A program made the translations under genes and the position numbers. 64,000 bases of DNA from Sphingoaurantiacus capsulatus. Lineage in GTDB: Bacteria > Pseudomonadota > Alphaproteobacteria > Sphingomonadales > Sphingomonadaceae. This document shows, piece by piece, positions 1-7,491 of the stretch. The notes beneath the pieces were generated by a model. It saw only the letters and a list, made by a program, of their open reading frames with translations, was not told the origin of the DNA and did not search any database. Position 1 is the stretch's first letter. Each line of letters starts with the position of its first letter. Location: positions 1 through 64,000 of the forward strand of contig NZ_JBHRXV010000011.1 of assembly GCF_042648405.1 (NCBI RefSeq), written 5' to 3'.

Positions 1-80
1 CAGAGACCTTGAATCAACAACCAACAAACCGCGCAACCTTATTGGGTACGGAGCCTAGCCGACTGCCAACACTAATTGAT

Positions 81-156
81 CGTCATCCCCGCGAAGGCGG
101 GGATTCATACTCCGAAGCGTCGGCGGTAATGGGTCTCCGCCTGCGCGGGGATGACG
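81..156. repeat. Inverted repeat, CGTCATCCCCGCGAAGGCGG type
   Basis: CGTCATCCCCGCGAAGGCGG at the left end faces CCGCCTGCGCGGGGATGACG at the right end, with a short spacer. It is an imperfect palindromic intergenic repeat of a type scattered through sphingomonad genomes. A relative lies at 55621-55723 between two pnt genes. Confidence 0.8.
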
Positions 157-194
157 GCTGGGGGGAAGAGTAGCGGCGGCGGATCTGCCGCTGA

Positions 195-237
195 CCCTGC
201 GCCCTGCGCCCTGCGCCCTGCACCCTGCGCCCTGCAC
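195..237. repeat. Short tandem repeat, 7-bp GCCCTGC unit
   Basis: About six head-to-tail copies of a GCCCTGC/ACCCTGC heptamer. The array is too short and the unit too simple for CRISPR. It may be a slippage-prone spacer between the two larger inverted repeats. Confidence 0.75.
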
Positions 238-260
238 CACCACCCACGCCACACCCACGT

Positions 261-330
261 CCGTCATACCGGCGAAAGCCGGTATCCAGACCGACCGCCG
301 ACTGGATACCGGCTTTCGCCGGTATGACGG
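261..330. repeat. Perfect inverted repeat, CCGTCATACCGGCGAAAGCC type
   Basis: Arms of 29 bp (261-289 and 302-330) are exact reverse complements around a 12-bp spacer, so the RNA would form a very stable hairpin. It is related to, but distinct from, the 81-156 element (CATACCGGCGAAAGCCGGTA instead of CATCCCCGCGAAGGCGGGGA). It is probably a REP/MITE-like genomic repeat rather than a terminator, since no T run follows. Confidence 0.85.
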
Positions 331-370
331 GCAGGGGGTAGGCGGCAGGGGGGAAGGGCAGGTTCGAACA

Positions 371-409
371 AACGAGAAAGGGCGCCGGAGACATCTCCCC
401 GACGCCCTT
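371..409 (-). terminator. Rho-independent terminator of the iclR-type gene
   Basis: Read leftwards, a stem of about 14 bp (AAGGGCGTCGGGGA pairing with TCTCCGGCGCCCTT, including two G-T pairs) closes a GATG loop and is followed by TTTCTCGTTTG. It lies about 25 bp past the stop of the regulator at 433. Confidence 0.8.
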
Positions 410-432
410 CGTCATTCCGTCTGCGCGGCCGC

Positions 433-1224
433 TTACAGCCCGGCGGTGATCTTCTGCGCTGCCGTCATCAGCTCGGGCAGGATCTTCTTCTGCATGTCCT
501 CGATCGTCGTGCGCGACGACGGGCAGCAGACGTTCAAGGCGGCGATGACCTTGCCGTCGCTGGTCTTGATCGGCACCGAGATCGAGCCGAGGCCGACCTC
601 CAGCTCCTGGTCGACGATGCTGTAGTTGGCGATGCGCACGTCCTCGATCATCGACCGCAGCTTCACCTTCGACGTGATGGTGTTGGCGGTCAGCTTCTCG
701 AGCTTCACCCGGTCGAGGTAGCGCAGCAGATTGTCCTGCGGCTCGCTGGCGAGCAGCACGCGGCCCGTCGAGACGGCGTGCGCCGGCGCGCGGCTGCCGA
801 CGGTGATGCTGACGTTGATCAGGCGGTCGGAGGTAGCGCGGGCGATATAGATGACGTCCTCGCCAGCGAGGACGGCGGCGAACACCGATTCCTGCAAGGT
901 CTTGGCGAGATCGTTCATCACTGGCTGGATAACGTCGAGCATCGACATCGACGACAGCGCCGAATAGCCGAGTTCGAGCACCTTGGGCTTCAGGTAGAAG
1001 AGCTTGTCGTCCTTCTCCGCATAGCCTTCGCGCACCAGGGTCAGCAGGAAGCGGCGCACCGTGGCGCGCGTCATGCCGGTGGTGCGGGCGATCTCGGACA
1101 GGGTCATCTTCGGGCGCGTCTTGGTGAAGGCGCAGATGACCTCCAGGCCGCGGGCCAGCGAATTCACATAGTCGCGATCGCTGATCTCGCTGGCTTCGCC
1201 GTCGATGGTTTCGATGTCGCTCAT
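433..1224 (-). CDS. IclR-family transcriptional regulator
   Basis: A 263-residue DNA-binding regulator of the IclR family, which usually controls aromatic or other catabolic operons. An N-terminal winged helix-turn-helix (about residues 20-80, with LSEIARTTGMTRATVRRFL) precedes an effector-binding domain (about 95-260). The start is an ATG preceded by a strong AAGGGGGGGGA purine tract. It lies 9 bp downstream of the semialdehyde dehydrogenase and is probably its operon partner. Related sites containing CGCACAA and GCGAACA occur in both divergent promoters of this cluster (2720-2756, 7351-7387), which suggests this protein controls the aminotransferase, dehydrogenase and GcvP-like genes. It looks PcaR/PcaU-like in its effector domain, but the effector cannot be read from the sequence. 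Confidence 0.93.
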   Translation of the reverse strand: MSDIETIDGEASEISDRDYVNSLARGLEVICAFTKTRPKMTLSEIARTTGMTRATVRRFLLTLVREGYAEKDDKLFYLKPKVLELGYSALSSMSMLDVIQPVMNDLAKTLQESVFAAVLAGEDVIYIARATSDRLINVSITVGSRAPAHAVSTGRVLLASEPQDNLLRYLDRVKLEKLTANTITSKVKLRSMIEDVRIANYSIVDQELEVGLGSISVPIKTSDGKVIAALNVCCPSSRTTIEDMQKKILPELMTAAQKITAGL

Positions 1225-1233
1225 TCCCCCCCC

Positions 1234-2694
1234 TTAAAGGCCGCTGATACCTGCGATACACATATATTTGATCTCAAGGAACTCATCGATTCCATGGCGC
1301 GACCCCTCGCGCCCGATGCCCGATGCCTTCATGCCCCCGAACGGCGCGCCTTCATAAGAAGTTGCACCGGTGTTGACCCCGATCACACCGAACTCCAGCG
1401 CCTCGCCGAAGCGCCAGATGCGGGCGTTGTCCTTGGTGAAGAAATAGGCGGCGAGGCCGAATTCGGTGTCGTTGGCGTGCCTGATCGCCTCCGCCTCGGT
1501 CTCGAAGCGGAACACCGGCGCCACCGGCCCGAACGTCTCGTCGCGCGCGATCAGCATGTCCTGCGTCGCGTCCTTCAAAATGGTGGGCTGGAAGAAGCTG
1601 CCGCCCAGCGCGTGGCGCCCGCCGCCGGTGACGACGCTGGCGCCCTTCGACAGCGCGTCGGCGATATGCTCCTCGCACTTGGCGACCGCGGCCCCGTCGA
1701 TCAGCGGTCCCTGCTCGACGCCCTCGGCGAAGCCGTCGCCGACCTTCATCGCCTCGACCGCCTTGGTCAGCGCGGCGAGATAGCGATCATAGACGCCCGA
1801 CTGCACATAGATGCGGTTCGCGCAGACGCAGGTCTGGCCCATGTTGCGGAATTTGGTCGCGATGGTGCCGGCGACCGCCGCCTCGATGTCGGCGTCGTCG
1901 AACACCACCACCGGCGCGTTGCCGCCGAGCTCGAGCGCCACCTTCTTGATGGTGCCCGCCGCTTTCGCCATCAGGTCGCGGCCGACCTCGGTCGATCCGG
2001 TGAAGGTGACCTTGCGCACCTTGGCGCTGCTCACCAGCTCGTCGCCGACGGCGCCCGCAGCGCCGGGCACCACGTTGAACACGCCCGCCGGCAGCCCGGC
2101 CCGCTGCGCCAGCTCGCCCAGCGCCAGCGCCGACAGCGGCGTCGCGCTCGCGGGCTTCAGCACCATCGTGCAGCCGGCAGCCAGCGCCGGGGCGGCTTTG
2201 CGCGGAATCATCGCCATCGGGAAATTCCACGGCGTGATCGCCGCGACGACGCCGATCGGCTGCTTCAGCACCGCGAGGCGGCGGTCGCGCGCATAGCTCG
2301 GCAGCAGCTCGCCATAGATGCGCTTCGCCTCCTCGGCGTAAAATTCGAAGAAGGCGGCGCCGTAGAGAATCTCACCGCGCGCCTCGGCGAGCGGCTTGCC
2401 CTGCTCGGCGGTCAGGATGCGCGCCAGATCCTCGACATTCTCGACGATCAGATCGTGCCAGCGCCGGATGATCGTCGCGCGCTCCTTGGCGGTGCGGTCG
2501 CGCCATTCGGGGAAGGCGGCTTCGGCGGCGTCGATCGCCGCGGCGGCCTCGGCCTTGCCGCCCTTCGGCACGCTTACCAGCACATCGCCGGTCGAAGGAT
2601 TGGTAACGTCGAAGCCTGAAAGGCCGGCCGGTTTCACCCATTCGCCGCCGATGAACAATGCATCCTTCAGCAAGCTCGCGTCACTCAGCTTCAC
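1234..2694 (-). CDS. NAD(P)-dependent succinate-semialdehyde-type aldehyde dehydrogenase
   Basis: Oxidises an aldehyde, typically succinate semialdehyde, to the acid with NAD(P)+ in the cytoplasm. It is about 486 residues long, normal for the GabD family. Visible features are TPWNFP (about 154-159), the Glu255 general base in LELGG, and the catalytic Cys289 in MGQTC. A GTG start at 2694 is preferred because a GAAGGAG ribosome site lies about 7 bp before it; a TTG at 2709 is the in-frame alternative. It is transcribed with the IclR gene and divergently from an aminotransferase, so it probably oxidises the semialdehyde that enzyme makes. Succinate semialdehyde is the family default; malonate or glutarate semialdehyde would also fit. 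Confidence 0.92.
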   Translation of the reverse strand: MKLSDASLLKDALFIGGEWVKPAGLSGFDVTNPSTGDVLVSVPKGGKAEAAAAIDAAEAAFPEWRDRTAKERATIIRRWHDLIVENVEDLARILTAEQGKPLAEARGEILYGAAFFEFYAEEAKRIYGELLPSYARDRRLAVLKQPIGVVAAITPWNFPMAMIPRKAAPALAAGCTMVLKPASATPLSALALGELAQRAGLPAGVFNVVPGAAGAVGDELVSSAKVRKVTFTGSTEVGRDLMAKAAGTIKKVALELGGNAPVVVFDDADIEAAVAGTIATKFRNMGQTCVCANRIYVQSGVYDRYLAALTKAVEAMKVGDGFAEGVEQGPLIDGAAVAKCEEHIADALSKGASVVTGGGRHALGGSFFQPTILKDATQDMLIARDETFGPVAPVFRFETEAEAIRHANDTEFGLAAYFFTKDNARIWRFGEALEFGVIGVNTGATSYEGAPFGGMKASGIGREGSRHGIDEFLEIKYMCIAGISGL

Positions 2695-2719
2695 ATCCCG
2701 CTCCTTCAAATCACATACT

Positions 2720-2756
2720 CGACATTATCGCACAAAAGGGCGCATAGCGAACAAAA
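2720..2756 (-). promoter_or_regulatory. Candidate IclR operator, tandem TTTTGTKCGMTA motif
   Basis: On the minus strand two similar blocks follow each other: TTTTGTTCGCTATGCG, then TTTTGTGCGATAATGTCG. The cores CGCACAA (2729) and GCGAACA (2747) are 18 bp apart. Exactly the same cores with the same 18-bp offset occur at 7351-7387 ahead of the GcvP-like pair. Binding by the neighbouring IclR protein is inferred. Confidence 0.6.
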
Positions 2757-2837
2757 TATCGTGCAGCGATTCGGGGAAAGGCGCGTCAGCGCCGGGTGCG
2801 ACTTGCTGTGCGATAGGTGAAATGCTTAAGTCAAGCA

Positions 2838-2855
2838 TGCGAACATAAGTTCGCA
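2838..2855 (+). promoter_or_regulatory. Candidate operator, perfect palindrome TGCGAAC-ATAA-GTTCGCA
   Basis: Two 7-bp arms match perfectly around a 4-bp spacer, 26 bp before the aminotransferase start. TGCGAACA recurs at 7379 and 7461 in the other divergent promoter of the cluster. Length and symmetry suit a dimeric IclR regulator. Confidence 0.65.
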
Positions 2856-2881
2856 AATTCGAACAAGGGTGGAGAGCGGGA

Positions 2882-4288
2882 ATGAGCGGGAGCATGGCGG
2901 CGGCAGCGGATCTGGCGGAGATCGATCGGCGCTATTCCTTCCACCCTTTCACCGCGCTCGCCGACCATGAGCGCGACGGCCCGTCGATGGTGATCACCGG
3001 CGGCAAGGGCTCGACGCTCACCGACGCGTCGGGGCGCGATTACATCGACGCGATGGCGGGCCTCTGGTGCGTCAACGTCGGCTATGGCCGCACCGAACTG
3101 GCCGACGCGATGCGCGACCAGGCGGCACAGCTCTCCTACTGCCACGCCTTCTCGTCGATGAGCAGCGACAAGCCGGCGCTGCTCGCCGAAAAGCTGATCG
3201 GCATGGCGCCGGTGCCGATGTCGAAAGTGTTCTTCGGCAACTCGGGCTCGGACGCCAACGACACCCAGGTGAAGCTGGTCTGGTATTACAACAACGCGCG
3301 CGGCAAGCCGGGGAAGAAGAAGATCATCGCCCGCCAGCGCGGCTACCACGGCGTCACCGTGATGTCGGGCGGCATGACCGGCCTTCCCGGCCTCCACGCC
3401 GGCTTCGACCTGCCGCTGCCGTTCGTGAAGCACGTCATGGCGCCGCGCAAACTGTGGGAAGGTCACGGCCTCAGCGACGCCGAGTTCGTCGCCAAGCTGG
3501 TCGATGATCTCGAGCAGACGATCGCGCGCGAAGGCGCCGACACCATCGGCGCGATGATCGCCGAGCCGCTGATGGGCGCGGGCGGCGTGCTCGCCCCGCC
3601 GCCGGGCTATTACCCGGCGATCCAGGCGGTGCTGCGCCGCCACGATATCCTGCTGATCGCCGACGAGGTAATCTGCGGCTTCGGGCGCCTCGGCGACATG
3701 TTCGGCACCACGACGATGGGCATGGAGCCGGACCTGATCACCGTCGCCAAGGGGCTGACCTCGGCCTATTTCCCGCTCTCCGCCTGCATCGTCTCGGAGA
3801 AGGTGTGGCGCGTCATCGCCGATGAGGGCAGCAAGGCCTATGGCGCCTTCGGCCACGGCTACACCTACAGCAGCCACCCGGTCGGCGCCGCCGCCGCGCT
3901 CGCCAACCTCCAGCTCATCGAAGAGGAGCAGATGCTCGGCAAGGTGCGCTCGACCGGCGCGCACCTGCAGGCGAAGCTCCGCGAGGCGTTCGCCGATCAT
4001 CCGCTGGTCGGCGAAGTGCGCGGCCAGGCACTGATCGGCGCGGTCGAGTTCGTGAAATCGAAGGACGGCGGCCCGGTCGGCTTCGACCCGGCGCTCAAGG
4101 TCGCGCCGCGCATCGTCAAGGGCGCGCTCGCCCGCGGCGTCATCGGCCGCGCGCTGCCCAACGCCGACAGCGTCGCCTTCTCGCCGCCGTTCATCATTAC
4201 CGAGGCGGAAGTCGAGAAGGCGGTCGGCGCGTTCCGCGATGCCGCCGACGAAGTGCTGGGCGAACTGCGCCGCGACGGCCAGTTCTAA
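2882..4288 (+). CDS. Class III PLP aminotransferase (omega-amino acid:pyruvate type)
   Basis: A 468-residue fold-type I aminotransferase that moves an amino group from an omega-amino acid, diamine or similar amine to pyruvate or another oxoacid. Visible are the LWCVN substrate-pocket stretch (about 61-65), SGSDAND (121-127, phosphate binding), DEV (261-263) and the PLP lysine K290 in VAKGLTSAY. The ATG at 2882 has GGAGAG just ahead of it. It is divergent from the semialdehyde dehydrogenase and shares a probable operator region with it. Together they could turn an omega-amine into a dicarboxylate. Beta-alanine, GABA, putrescine and taurine-like amines are all possible; the sequence does not decide. 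Confidence 0.92.
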   Translation: MSGSMAAAADLAEIDRRYSFHPFTALADHERDGPSMVITGGKGSTLTDASGRDYIDAMAGLWCVNVGYGRTELADAMRDQAAQLSYCHAFSSMSSDKPALLAEKLIGMAPVPMSKVFFGNSGSDANDTQVKLVWYYNNARGKPGKKKIIARQRGYHGVTVMSGGMTGLPGLHAGFDLPLPFVKHVMAPRKLWEGHGLSDAEFVAKLVDDLEQTIAREGADTIGAMIAEPLMGAGGVLAPPPGYYPAIQAVLRRHDILLIADEVICGFGRLGDMFGTTTMGMEPDLITVAKGLTSAYFPLSACIVSEKVWRVIADEGSKAYGAFGHGYTYSSHPVGAAAALANLQLIEEEQMLGKVRSTGAHLQAKLREAFADHPLVGEVRGQALIGAVEFVKSKDGGPVGFDPALKVAPRIVKGALARGVIGRALPNADSVAFSPPFIITEAEVEKAVGAFRDAADEVLGELRRDGQF

Positions 4289-4311
4289 CCTTCGCAGAGG
4301 TCAAAGAGGGC

Positions 4312-4350
4312 GGAGGCGGTCACCCGGGGGGTGGCCGCCTCCTGCTTTTT
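4312..4350 (+). terminator. Rho-independent terminator after the aminotransferase
   Basis: A 13-bp near-perfect stem (GGAGGCGGTCACC with GGTGGCCGCCTCC) around a CGGGG loop is followed by TGCTTTTT. It fills the gap between the aminotransferase and the convergent GcvPB-like gene, and its T run touches the stop codon of the latter. Confidence 0.85.
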
Positions 4351-5894
4351 CAGCGCTTGCCCGTCTTGCGCAGATGCGCCCGCCACGTCGTCGCCCAGCG
4401 GTCGGGGTCGTCGAGATTGTCGGCGGTGAGCTTCGCCACCACCTGGTTGTGTGGCGCCGACTTGACCATCTCGGGGTCGCTGCGCGCTTCCTCGCAGACC
4501 TTGCGCAGCACCTCGATCCAATAATCGATATCCTCCTTCGACCACATCTCGCCGGCTTCGGGCGTGAAGGGGTGGGGGATGAACCAGGGTTCGTGCGCCA
4601 TCCAGAAGGCGTCGACGCCATAGTCGGCCATGCGGTTCTGCACATCGGCGATGCCGACGCCCGTCTCCTCGAACAGCTCGCCGAGGCTGAAGCGCGTCAT
4701 CTCCATCCGCCAGCCTTCAAGGTCGGGATGCGACCGCGTCACACCCGGAATCTTCAGCAGCTCGCGCTCCATATAATTGTTGAGCAGCACCGAGGTGTCC
4801 GACGCTTCATGGAGGCCCTCGGCGCCCATCGAGCGCACCCAGCCATAGGCCTTCATCACCTGGTGGATGTTGCCCCAATATTCGCGGACCTTGCCGATCG
4901 ACAGCGGCCCGCCTTCATCGACGGTGAAGCGGTCGCCGGCCTTCCGCACGAGCGGGCCGGGCAGGAAGGGGATCAGCTTCTCGGTGCAGCCATAGGCGCC
5001 GACCGCCGGCCCGCCGCCGCCCTTCGGCACGCCGAAGGTCTTGTGCAGCATGAACATGCAGGCATCGAAGCCGAGCTCCCGCGCGCGAATCTTGCTCATC
5101 ACGCCGTTGAAATTGGCGTGGTCGTAGAAGCAGAGGCCGCCCGCCTTGTGGACGATGTCCACCCACTCTTTGATCTCGGGGTTGTAGATGCCCATGTCGT
5201 CGGGGTTGTTGATCATCAGCGCGGCGGTGCGGTCGGAGACGGCGGCGCGCAGCGCGTCGAGCGAGGGGTAGCCCTTCTCGTCGAGCATCAGTGTCACGAC
5301 CTCGAAGCCCGCGGTCGCCGAGGTCGCCGGGTTGCACGGGTGCGATTGGATCGAGGTGATGATCTGGTTGCGCTGCCCGCCTTCGCCGCGCGAGGCGTGA
5401 TAGGCGCGGGTGATGCAGGCCTGCGTGTAGGCGGCATCGGCGCCGCCGGCCGCCTGGAAGGTGAACTGGTCCATCCCCGAGAGCACGCGCAACGCCTCGT
5501 CGAGACCGTACACGAACTCGAGCAGTCCCTGCATCGTATCGGGATGCTGGTCCGGGTGCATCTCCGCGACTTCATCGCGCGCGGCGAGCCGCTCGTGGAG
5601 GCGCGGGTTGTACTTCATCGTGCAGGTGCCGAAGAGGCTGATGCCGACCATGCCGAGCGTCTGCTGCGACAGGTGAAGATAGTGGCGCAGCACATCGGGC
5701 TCGGACATTTCCGGCAGCACCGGCAGTTCGGCGCGGCGAAGGGCGGCGGGCAGCAGCGACGCGGCATCGCCGACCTTCGCGGCGACCGATTTCTCCGTCA
5801 CCGGGAACAGCTGGCCACGCCGACCGGGCGCGCCCATTTCCATCACCAAAGGCTCGTCCCAGACGGGGGCCTGATAGCGGCGCAGCTTGGTCAT
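4350..5894 (-). CDS. gcvPB: Glycine dehydrogenase (decarboxylating) subunit 2-like PLP protein
   Basis: A 514-residue homologue of the PLP-carrying half of glycine decarboxylase (P-protein). The PLP lysine is K285 in LHKTFGVPKGGGGP; Asp258 and His259 sit in YDHANFNG. As I recall them, canonical P-proteins read YDGANLN and HKTFSTPHGGGGPG here, so this copy differs around the cofactor. The ATG at 5894 overlaps the stop of the gcvPA-like gene (ATGA) with GAGGTG upstream, so the two are probably translationally coupled and form a complex. No gcvH or gcvT is adjacent, unlike a housekeeping glycine-cleavage operon. It is probably a specialised paralogue acting on glycine or another amino acid within the IclR-linked cluster. 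Confidence 0.85.
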   Translation of the reverse strand: MTKLRRYQAPVWDEPLVMEMGAPGRRGQLFPVTEKSVAAKVGDAASLLPAALRRAELPVLPEMSEPDVLRHYLHLSQQTLGMVGISLFGTCTMKYNPRLHERLAARDEVAEMHPDQHPDTMQGLLEFVYGLDEALRVLSGMDQFTFQAAGGADAAYTQACITRAYHASRGEGGQRNQIITSIQSHPCNPATSATAGFEVVTLMLDEKGYPSLDALRAAVSDRTAALMINNPDDMGIYNPEIKEWVDIVHKAGGLCFYDHANFNGVMSKIRARELGFDACMFMLHKTFGVPKGGGGPAVGAYGCTEKLIPFLPGPLVRKAGDRFTVDEGGPLSIGKVREYWGNIHQVMKAYGWVRSMGAEGLHEASDTSVLLNNYMERELLKIPGVTRSHPDLEGWRMEMTRFSLGELFEETGVGIADVQNRMADYGVDAFWMAHEPWFIPHPFTPEAGEMWSKEDIDYWIEVLRKVCEEARSDPEMVKSAPHNQVVAKLTADNLDDPDRWATTWRAHLRKTGKR

Positions 5895-7294
5895 CGGGCA
5901 CACACCTCGCGAAGGGTGGCGGCCAGCCGGTCGAGGTCGGCGGCGCTGTGGATTTCGGTGACGCAGTAGAGCGTCGACTGGCCGAGGTCGGGGAAGGCGC
6001 GGCTGAGGTCGAGCCCGCCGAAGATGCCCCGCGCCCGCAGCCGCTCGTTGATCGTCGCCACGGTCAGCCCGGTGCCGCTGAAATCGACGACGAACTCCTT
6101 GAAGAAGCCGCCGTCGTGGCGAACCGTCACCCCGTCGATCTCGCCGATCAGCGCGGCGGCGTAGTGCGCGCGCTGGACGATCAGTTCGCCCAGCTCGCGG
6201 AAGCCCTGCGGCCCGAGCAACGCCATATAGACCGCGCTCGAAATCGCCCAGAGGTAGGTGGAGTTGCCCGTCCAGTCCTTGCCCTCTTCGCGCGAGCCAT
6301 AGCTGCTCTGGTGCATGAGGGTCATGCCGAACGAGCGCTCGCCCTTGATCGTCGTCGCGATGCTGTTGAGCAGCGTCGGATATTCATGCGCGTAGCGCGG
6401 CTCGTCGCGGCTGGCGATGAAGCCGCCGAGGCCACCGCCGCCCGACATGTGGATGCCGAGCGGCTGGATCGAGCCGACCGCGATGTCGGCGCCATAGCTC
6501 GACGGCGGCGCCAGCACGCCGAGGCTGATCGGGTCGACGCCGACGATCGTCTCCGCCCCCGCGGCCCGCGCGGCGGCGGCGATCTCGGCGGCGCCGGTCT
6601 CGATCTGGCCGAGGTAGTTCGGGTTCTCGAAATAGACGGCGGCGGTGCGCTCGCTCAGCAGCGCGCCGAGCGCGCCGAGATCCAAGACGCCGTTCGCGTC
6701 GCTCTTCACGTCGACCAGCCGGATCGCCTTGTCGGGATCGGCGGCGGCGCAATAATTCTCGATCACCGCGCGGCGCTGCGGGTCCAGATGCTGCGGCACC
6801 AGCACTTCGCGGCGGCCGGTCAGCCGCGCCGCCATGCGGATGGCGTGGCCGACCGCGCAGCCCCAGCTGTAGACCGGCAGGCCGACCATCTCGAAGCCGA
6901 CCAGCTCGCCGAGCTGCGAGGTGAACTCGAACCACGCCTGGTTGCGGCCGAAGTCCGACGAGGGCGTGCCCCACACCGGCGTCAGAAACTCGCTGCGCCC
7001 GACGATCTCGTCGCAGACGGCGGGCACATAATGCTGCCAGCAGCCGCCGCCGAGGAAGGAGAGATTGTCGGCGCAGCTCTGGTTGCGCGACAGGATCGCC
7101 GTCATGTGCCGCGACAGCTCGACCTCGGAATTGAGCGCCGGTGGCAGGGCGAGCGCCTCGCGGAACCGGTGGCTCTCAGGTATCTGGCCGAACAGCTCCT
7201 CGGCCAAGGCGACGCCGAGCGTGTCGAGCAGTTCCGCCTTCAGGCCGGGGGCCGAGTTGGGCATGTAGGGGTGCGCGCGCACGCCGCTGTCCAT
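5891..7294 (-). CDS. gcvPA: Glycine dehydrogenase (decarboxylating) subunit 1-like protein
   Basis: A 467-residue homologue of the PLP-free partner half of two-subunit glycine decarboxylase, expected to assemble with the downstream GcvPB-like protein. The N-terminal half keeps a recognisable block (GGGCWQHYVPAVCDEI), but the stretch where ordinary GcvPA has a YTPYQPE-like motif reads TPVWGTPSSDFGRNQ, so the substrate or H-protein surface appears altered. The ATG at 7294 is chosen because GGGAGGA lies 6 bp before it; the reading frame stays open upstream to 7492, but that part looks non-coding. It heads a two-gene operon with a candidate IclR operator 57-93 bp upstream. Confidence 0.85.
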   Translation of the reverse strand: MDSGVRAHPYMPNSAPGLKAELLDTLGVALAEELFGQIPESHRFREALALPPALNSEVELSRHMTAILSRNQSCADNLSFLGGGCWQHYVPAVCDEIVGRSEFLTPVWGTPSSDFGRNQAWFEFTSQLGELVGFEMVGLPVYSWGCAVGHAIRMAARLTGRREVLVPQHLDPQRRAVIENYCAAADPDKAIRLVDVKSDANGVLDLGALGALLSERTAAVYFENPNYLGQIETGAAEIAAAARAAGAETIVGVDPISLGVLAPPSSYGADIAVGSIQPLGIHMSGGGGLGGFIASRDEPRYAHEYPTLLNSIATTIKGERSFGMTLMHQSSYGSREEGKDWTGNSTYLWAISSAVYMALLGPQGFRELGELIVQRAHYAAALIGEIDGVTVRHDGGFFKEFVVDFSGTGLTVATINERLRARGIFGGLDLSRAFPDLGQSTLYCVTEIHSAADLDRLAATLREVCAR

Positions 7295-7350
7295 TCTATC
7301 CTCCCGCTGTGATCCGGGCCGGGAGGAACCGCGCCGAATCAACGATCGTT

Positions 7351-7387
7351 TGTCAACATAACGCACAAATGCGCGTCCTGCGAACAC
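7351..7387 (-). promoter_or_regulatory. Candidate IclR operator ahead of the GcvP-like operon
   Basis: CGCACAA (7362) and GCGAACA (7380) are 18 bp apart, the same words and offset as at 2720-2756. On the minus strand it reads GTGTTCGCAGG followed by TTGTGCGTTATGTTGACA. Binding by the IclR protein is inferred. Confidence 0.6.
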
Positions 7388-7460
7388 GGTTGTTGAGTGC
7401 GACGACGGGTCGGGGCATGATCGAATCACATCCGCAGGGCGGCGCATCCGGCGCTCGCCC

Positions 7461-7478
7461 TGCGAACATTTGATGCGG
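7461..7478 (+). promoter_or_regulatory. Candidate half-palindromic operator TGCGAACATTTGATGCGG
   Basis: This 18-mer shares TGCGAACAT with the perfect palindrome at 2838-2855 but has a degenerate right arm. It lies 13 bp before the AcoX-like start, where a bound regulator would act on that gene. Confidence 0.4.
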
Positions 7479-7491
7479 ATGCGTGAGAGCA

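Larger units (their letters stand above)
1..370. other. Gene-free repeat-bearing intergenic region
   Basis: No convincing gene is seen here. The stretch holds two dispersed inverted repeats and one short tandem repeat, listed separately, and ends at the terminator of the leftward IclR gene. The reading frames that cross it are products of the repeats. The gene that would lie to the left is outside the window. Confidence 0.6.
2695..2881. promoter_or_regulatory. Divergent promoter region of dehydrogenase and aminotransferase genes
   Basis: This 187-bp gap separates divergent genes and is more AT-rich than its flanks. It holds two candidate IclR sites, listed separately: one close to the leftward gene and a perfect 7-4-7 palindrome close to the rightward gene. 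Confidence 0.7.
7295..7491. promoter_or_regulatory. Divergent promoter region of GcvP-like operon and AcoX-like gene
   Basis: This 197-bp gap carries the second set of candidate IclR sites, listed separately. Its arrangement mirrors the gap at 2695-2881, which supports one shared regulon. Confidence 0.65.

Noticed and set aside
195..237. Possible CRISPR-like array of GCCCTGC units
   Set aside because: Units are 7 bp with no spacers, so it is a plain tandem repeat.
778..2619. A 613-residue open frame on the plus strand
   Set aside because: It overlaps the IclR and aldehyde dehydrogenase genes on the other strand and has no domain-like sequence.
7295..7491. Possible glycine riboswitch before the GcvP-like operon
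   Set aside because: The leader is short, has no recognisable tandem aptamer structure, and instead carries operator-like repeats.
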